Below the pieces are notes generated by a model that was not told the origin of the DNA, made no database searches, and saw nothing but the letters and a program-made list of their open reading frames with translations. Of a stretch of 7,864 nt of DNA, positions 6,638 through 7,864 are shown piece by piece. The translations under genes and the position numbers were made by a program. How positions within the stretch are numbered: the stretch's first letter is position 1; every line of letters starts with the position of its first letter. This stretch comes from Chloroflexota bacterium (lineage in GTDB: Bacteria > Chloroflexota > Anaerolineae > Promineifilales > Promineifilaceae). The DNA lies in the NCBI GenBank assembly GCA_024278255.1, contig JAJRTP010000719.1:1-7864 (forward strand), given 5' to 3'.

Positions 6638-6669
6638 AAATAGGGTAGACAAATCTGCAAAATAGGGTA
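6638..6669. repeat. Direct repeat AAATAGGGTA overlapping the rpsR promoter
   Basis: Two exact copies of AAATAGGGTA lie at 6638-6647 and 6660-6669, 22 bases apart start to start, about two helical turns, so on the same face of the DNA. The first overlaps the -35 and the second the -10 element, an arrangement suited to a regulator binding as a tandem dimer. Confidence 0.55.
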
Positions 6670-6673
6670 TTCT
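6646..6673 (+). promoter_or_regulatory. Sigma-70-type promoter for the rpsR-rpmB-rpmG cluster
   Basis: TAGACA (6646-6651, 5 of 6 to the -35 consensus) and TATTCT (6668-6673, 4 of 6 to the -10) are 16 bases apart. Transcription would begin near 6680, giving a leader of about 78 bases before rpsR. It lies in the 175-base gap after trpC, where I see no terminator. Confidence 0.6.
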
Positions 6674-6681
6674 TTAGCGTT

Positions 6682-6714
6682 CGTGCGCGCAGCACTGTTT
6701 TTATGTCGCGCACG
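6682..6714 (+). other. GC-rich hairpin at the start of the rpsR leader
   Basis: CGTGCGCG (6682-6689) pairs perfectly with CGCGCACG (6707-6714) across a 17-base loop. If transcription starts near 6680, this is the very 5' end of the mRNA, where it could protect the message or bind a regulator. There is no T run after it, so it is not a terminator, and I see no obvious S6:S18-type CCG bulge. Confidence 0.5.
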
Positions 6715-6757
6715 TTCATTTTGTAAGGTAGTTTATCTGTACGAGGAGAATTTTTTC

Positions 6758-6976
6758 ATGGGTTATCGTAGAAACAAACGAACCCGCACACGTGGGTGCA
6801 TCAAAGGTGTAACTTTCGATTATAAGGACGCAGATGCGCTGCGGCAGTACATCAATGAGTACGGCCGTATCCGGCCACGTCGTCAAACCCGTTTATGCGC
6901 TAAAGAACAACGCGCAATGGCTATTGCCATCAAACGGGCACGCCATTTGGCCCTGCTTCCTTTCGTAGACGAATAA
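6758..6976 (+). CDS. rpsR: 30S ribosomal protein S18, zinc-ribbon-degraded form
   Basis: S18 pairs with S6 on the platform of the small subunit. The 72-residue product shows the family core DYKDADALRQYI (21-32), GRIRPRRQT (36-44), then AKEQRAMAIAIKRARHLALL. The zinc-binding version of S18 has CxxC before the DYKD motif and CxxH after it. Here only C14 and C47 remain, and the final histidine position is E50, so a complete four-ligand zinc site cannot form. The ATG at 6758 is chosen because GAGGAG at 6743-6748 lies 9 bases upstream. The frame is open back to 6683, but those 25 extra residues lie in the leader hairpin region and are not S18-like. It is the first gene of a ribosomal-protein cluster, 120 bases before rpmB. 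One ACGGCCGT octamer lies at 6861. Confidence 0.95.
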   Translation: MGYRRNKRTRTRGCIKGVTFDYKDADALRQYINEYGRIRPRRQTRLCAKEQRAMAIAIKRARHLALLPFVDE

Positions 6977-7096
6977 CACCTCGTATTATTGGTCTTTGGA
7001 GGATGAGGATTGGCGGTTTACCCTAATGGGGCACAGTCTTAAATCTTCATTCTCTAATCTCTGTAAATTTTATTTTGTTTAAAAGGTGATGTAATT

Positions 7097-7339
7097 ATGG
7101 CTCGCAAATGCAAATTATCTGGTAAGGGGCCTTTAGCTGGTAACAACGTTTCTTTCTCGCAGAAGAAAACACGGCGGCGTTTCCTGCCCAATATCCAGAC
7201 CAAGCGAATTTTTGTGCCAGAGCTGGACCGGACAGTGCGGATTAAAATGTCTGTCCGGGCTATGCGCACGGTGGATAAGATTGGTTTGATGACTTACCTG
7301 AAGAAAGAAGGTTTGGCGTTAAAGGATGTGATTTCATAA
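7097..7339 (+). CDS. rpmB: 50S ribosomal protein L28, zinc-free form
   Basis: L28 is a small large-subunit protein near the E site. The 80-residue sequence has the family signature KCKLSGKGPLAGNNVSFSQ followed by KTRRRFLPNIQ (to about residue 34), and a C-terminal strand segment VRIKMSVRAMRTVDKIGL. Zinc-binding L28 carries two CxxC pairs. Here the first is C5-x-x-S8 and the second is absent (serine and alanine near the expected sites), so this is the cysteine-less type, as in E. coli. The start is clear: AAAGGTGAT at 7082-7090 precedes the ATG. The 120-base gap after rpsR is AT-rich, with three degenerate heptamers at 7044-7064 (TCTTCAT, TCTCTAA, TCTCTGT) and no convincing terminator. Confidence 0.95.
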   Translation: MARKCKLSGKGPLAGNNVSFSQKKTRRRFLPNIQTKRIFVPELDRTVRIKMSVRAMRTVDKIGLMTYLKKEGLALKDVIS

Positions 7340-7352
7340 GGTAGTCACGAGT

Positions 7353-7399
7353 GTAGCCCGATTTTGTAAATCGGGTGGCGATTTGCAAAATCGCCCTAC
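7353..7399. repeat. Palindromic repeat with two alternative folds between rpmB and rpmG
   Basis: The element can form two short perfect hairpins: CCCGATTT/AAATCGGG (7357-7375, loop TGT) and GGCGATTT/AAATCGCC (7377-7395, loop GCA), closed by GTAG/CTAC at 7353-7356 and 7396-7399 as a three-way junction. It can instead form one long stem, 7353-7372 against 7380-7399, pairing 18 of 20. Five T follow closely (7401-7405), so the long fold could also attenuate transcription into rpmG. It looks like a dispersed REP-style palindrome rather than a gene-specific element. Confidence 0.7.
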
Positions 7400-7421
7400 C
7401 TTTTTGAAGGAGTGAATGGTT

Positions 7422-7586
7422 ATGGCAAAGAAAAAAGGCGTTCGTGGTGTGATTAAGCTGCGCAGTACGGAAAGTCATCACGTCTACTACACACAGAAGA
7501 ACCGGCGTAACGATCCCAACCGCCTGGAAATGCGCAAGTATGACCCGACTCTGCGGCGGCACGTTCTCTATAAAGAAACACGTTAA
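7422..7586 (+). CDS. rpmG: 50S ribosomal protein L33, zinc-free form
   Basis: This 54-residue gene encodes L33, a small large-subunit protein near the E site. The core KNRRNDPNRLEMRKYDPTLR (26-45) and the ending RRHVLYKETR are diagnostic. Zinc-binding L33 has CxxC near residue 15 and CxxC near residue 41. Here the four positions are S15, S18, D41 and L44, and the protein has no cysteine at all, so it is unambiguously the zinc-free type. AAGGAG at 7407-7412 lies 9 bases before ATG 7422; an in-frame ATG at 7416 is only 3 bases away and less likely. It is the last gene before a strong terminator. Confidence 0.95.
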   Translation: MAKKKGVRGVIKLRSTESHHVYYTQKNRRNDPNRLEMRKYDPTLRRHVLYKETR

Positions 7587-7622
7587 AGAGTACAGCAAAT
7601 TGGGACAGGAACAGATTAAAAG

Positions 7623-7648
7623 GCCACCGGAAGTACGGTGGCTTTTTT
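7623..7648 (+). terminator. Rho-independent terminator after rpmG
   Basis: GCCACCG (7623-7629) pairs perfectly with CGGTGGC (7636-7642) around a 6-base loop GAAGTA and is followed by six T (7643-7648), with an A run just before the stem. It ends the ribosomal-protein transcript, so the ABC ATPase gene must have its own promoter. Confidence 0.92.
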
Positions 7649-7676
7649 GCGTTAGGGGCTGTACGTTTGCAGAGTT

Positions 7677-7693
7677 TTGATATAAAATATCAA
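7677..7693. promoter_or_regulatory. 17-bp operator-like palindrome overlapping a possible -10 box
   Basis: TTGATAT-AAA-ATATCAA is a perfect 7-base inverted repeat with a 3-base spacer, ending one base before the ATG at 7695. It contains TATAAA (7681-7686), a plausible -10, so a repressor bound here would block transcription. Size and AT-rich dyad symmetry resemble binding sites of Fur/Zur-family metal repressors, but the exact match to a known box is not claimed. No good -35 is visible. Confidence 0.55.
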
Positions 7694-7694
7694 T

Positions 7695-7864
7695 ATGGCT
7701 GAATTATTATCTTCCACATTGAGTCGGGGCGTGGTGCACGAACCGGAAACGCCGGCTTTGCAGTTTGCTGGTGTGTCGGTGGCTTATGCGCCTGGAGGGA
7801 ATGGGCATACGGCCGTAAACAGCCATCAATACGCCTTAGAGGACGTTACTTTTCAGGTCGGACA
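7695..7864 (+). CDS. ABC transporter ATP-binding protein, 3' partial, possibly metal uptake
   Basis: Only the first 56 residues are in the window. LQFAGVSVAYAPG (22-34) followed by YALEDVTFQVG (46-56) is the standard N-terminal beta-strand pattern of an ABC ATPase, with Y31 as the likely A-loop aromatic that stacks on the adenine of ATP. The Walker A motif would come just past the window edge. Substrate cannot be read from this fragment; zinc or manganese uptake (ZnuC-like) is suggested only by the neighbouring zinc-free ribosomal proteins and the operator-like palindrome. ATG 7695 has no Shine-Dalgarno sequence, so it is either leaderless or the start is one of the in-frame GTGs at 7731 or 7734. 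The stretch between strand one and ALEDV (residues 34-46) is longer than usual for this fold. It carries one ACGGCCGT octamer. Confidence 0.8.
   Translation, partial: MAELLSSTLSRGVVHEPETPALQFAGVSVAYAPGGNGHTAVNSHQYALEDVTFQVG

Larger units (their letters stand above)
1133..7816. repeat. Highly iterated palindrome ACGGCCGT, 12 dispersed copies
   Basis: Exact copies of the 8-base palindrome ACGGCCGT start at 1133, 1890, 2039, 2176, 3644, 4510, 4585, 6056, 6205, 6538, 6861 and 7809. They occur inside the peptidase (4), trpD (3), trpC (3), rpsR (1) and ABC ATPase (1) genes. The copies fall in all three codon phases: Thr-Ala-Val seven times, x-Gly-Arg four times and x-Arg-Pro once, so the signal is not a protein motif. 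Simple base composition predicts well under one copy here. One-base variants occur at 779, 1265 and 3904. None lies in the AT-richer stretches 2774-3609 and 4639-5754. Confidence 0.85.

Noticed and set aside
6583..6645. Terminator after trpC
   Set aside because: Only small AT-rich palindromes (for example GAAATTTC at 6618-6625) are seen, with no GC stem followed by a T run.
6683..6757. An extended S18 start at 6683
   Set aside because: The 25 extra residues fall in the leader hairpin region and do not resemble S18. The ATG at 6758 has GAGGAG at a normal distance.

Overview
The window is a stretch of bacterial chromosome with mixed base composition. I infer a Chloroflexota (Anaerolineae/Ardenticatenia-like) host. 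The grounds are the trp and ribosomal-protein gene styles, the decayed intergenic palindromes and heptamer runs, and a GC-rich core genome with AT-richer inserts. No rRNA or other phylogenetic marker is present, so this assignment is tentative. All genes lie on the + strand.

Layout: (1) 2-2773, a 5'-truncated M16C presequence-protease-like zinc peptidase. (2) 2827-3565, two small AT-rich membrane-anchored proteins of unknown function. (3) 3610-4638, trpD. (4) 4639-5754, an accessory stretch that splits the trp genes. It holds an extended -10 promoter, an intact small antitoxin, a RelE-type toxin broken by a one-base frameshift, an intergenic block of degenerate heptamers plus a nested palindrome, and a solitary HicB-like antitoxin with an unusual C-terminus. 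(5) 5755-6582, trpC. (6) 6638-7648, a ribosomal-protein cluster rpsR-rpmB-rpmG with its own promoter, a leader hairpin, an internal palindromic element and a clean terminator. (7) 7677-7864, a perfect 17-bp AT-rich palindrome abutting the start of an ABC-transporter ATPase cut off by the window end.

TrpD and TrpC catalyse the second and fourth steps from chorismate to tryptophan and would normally be adjacent. The ribosomal proteins S18, L28 and L33 are all in the zinc-free or zinc-ribbon-degraded form. Next to them are an ABC ATPase gene and an operator-like palindrome. In other bacteria this combination marks a zinc-starvation (Zur) regulon, and that is my leading functional hypothesis for the right-hand end.

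The most striking non-gene signal is the octamer palindrome ACGGCCGT. It occurs 12 times in 7.9 kb, in all three reading frames of the core genes, and never in the two AT-richer inserts. It behaves like a highly iterated palindrome comparable to cyanobacterial HIP1, and it doubles as a marker for which segments are native.
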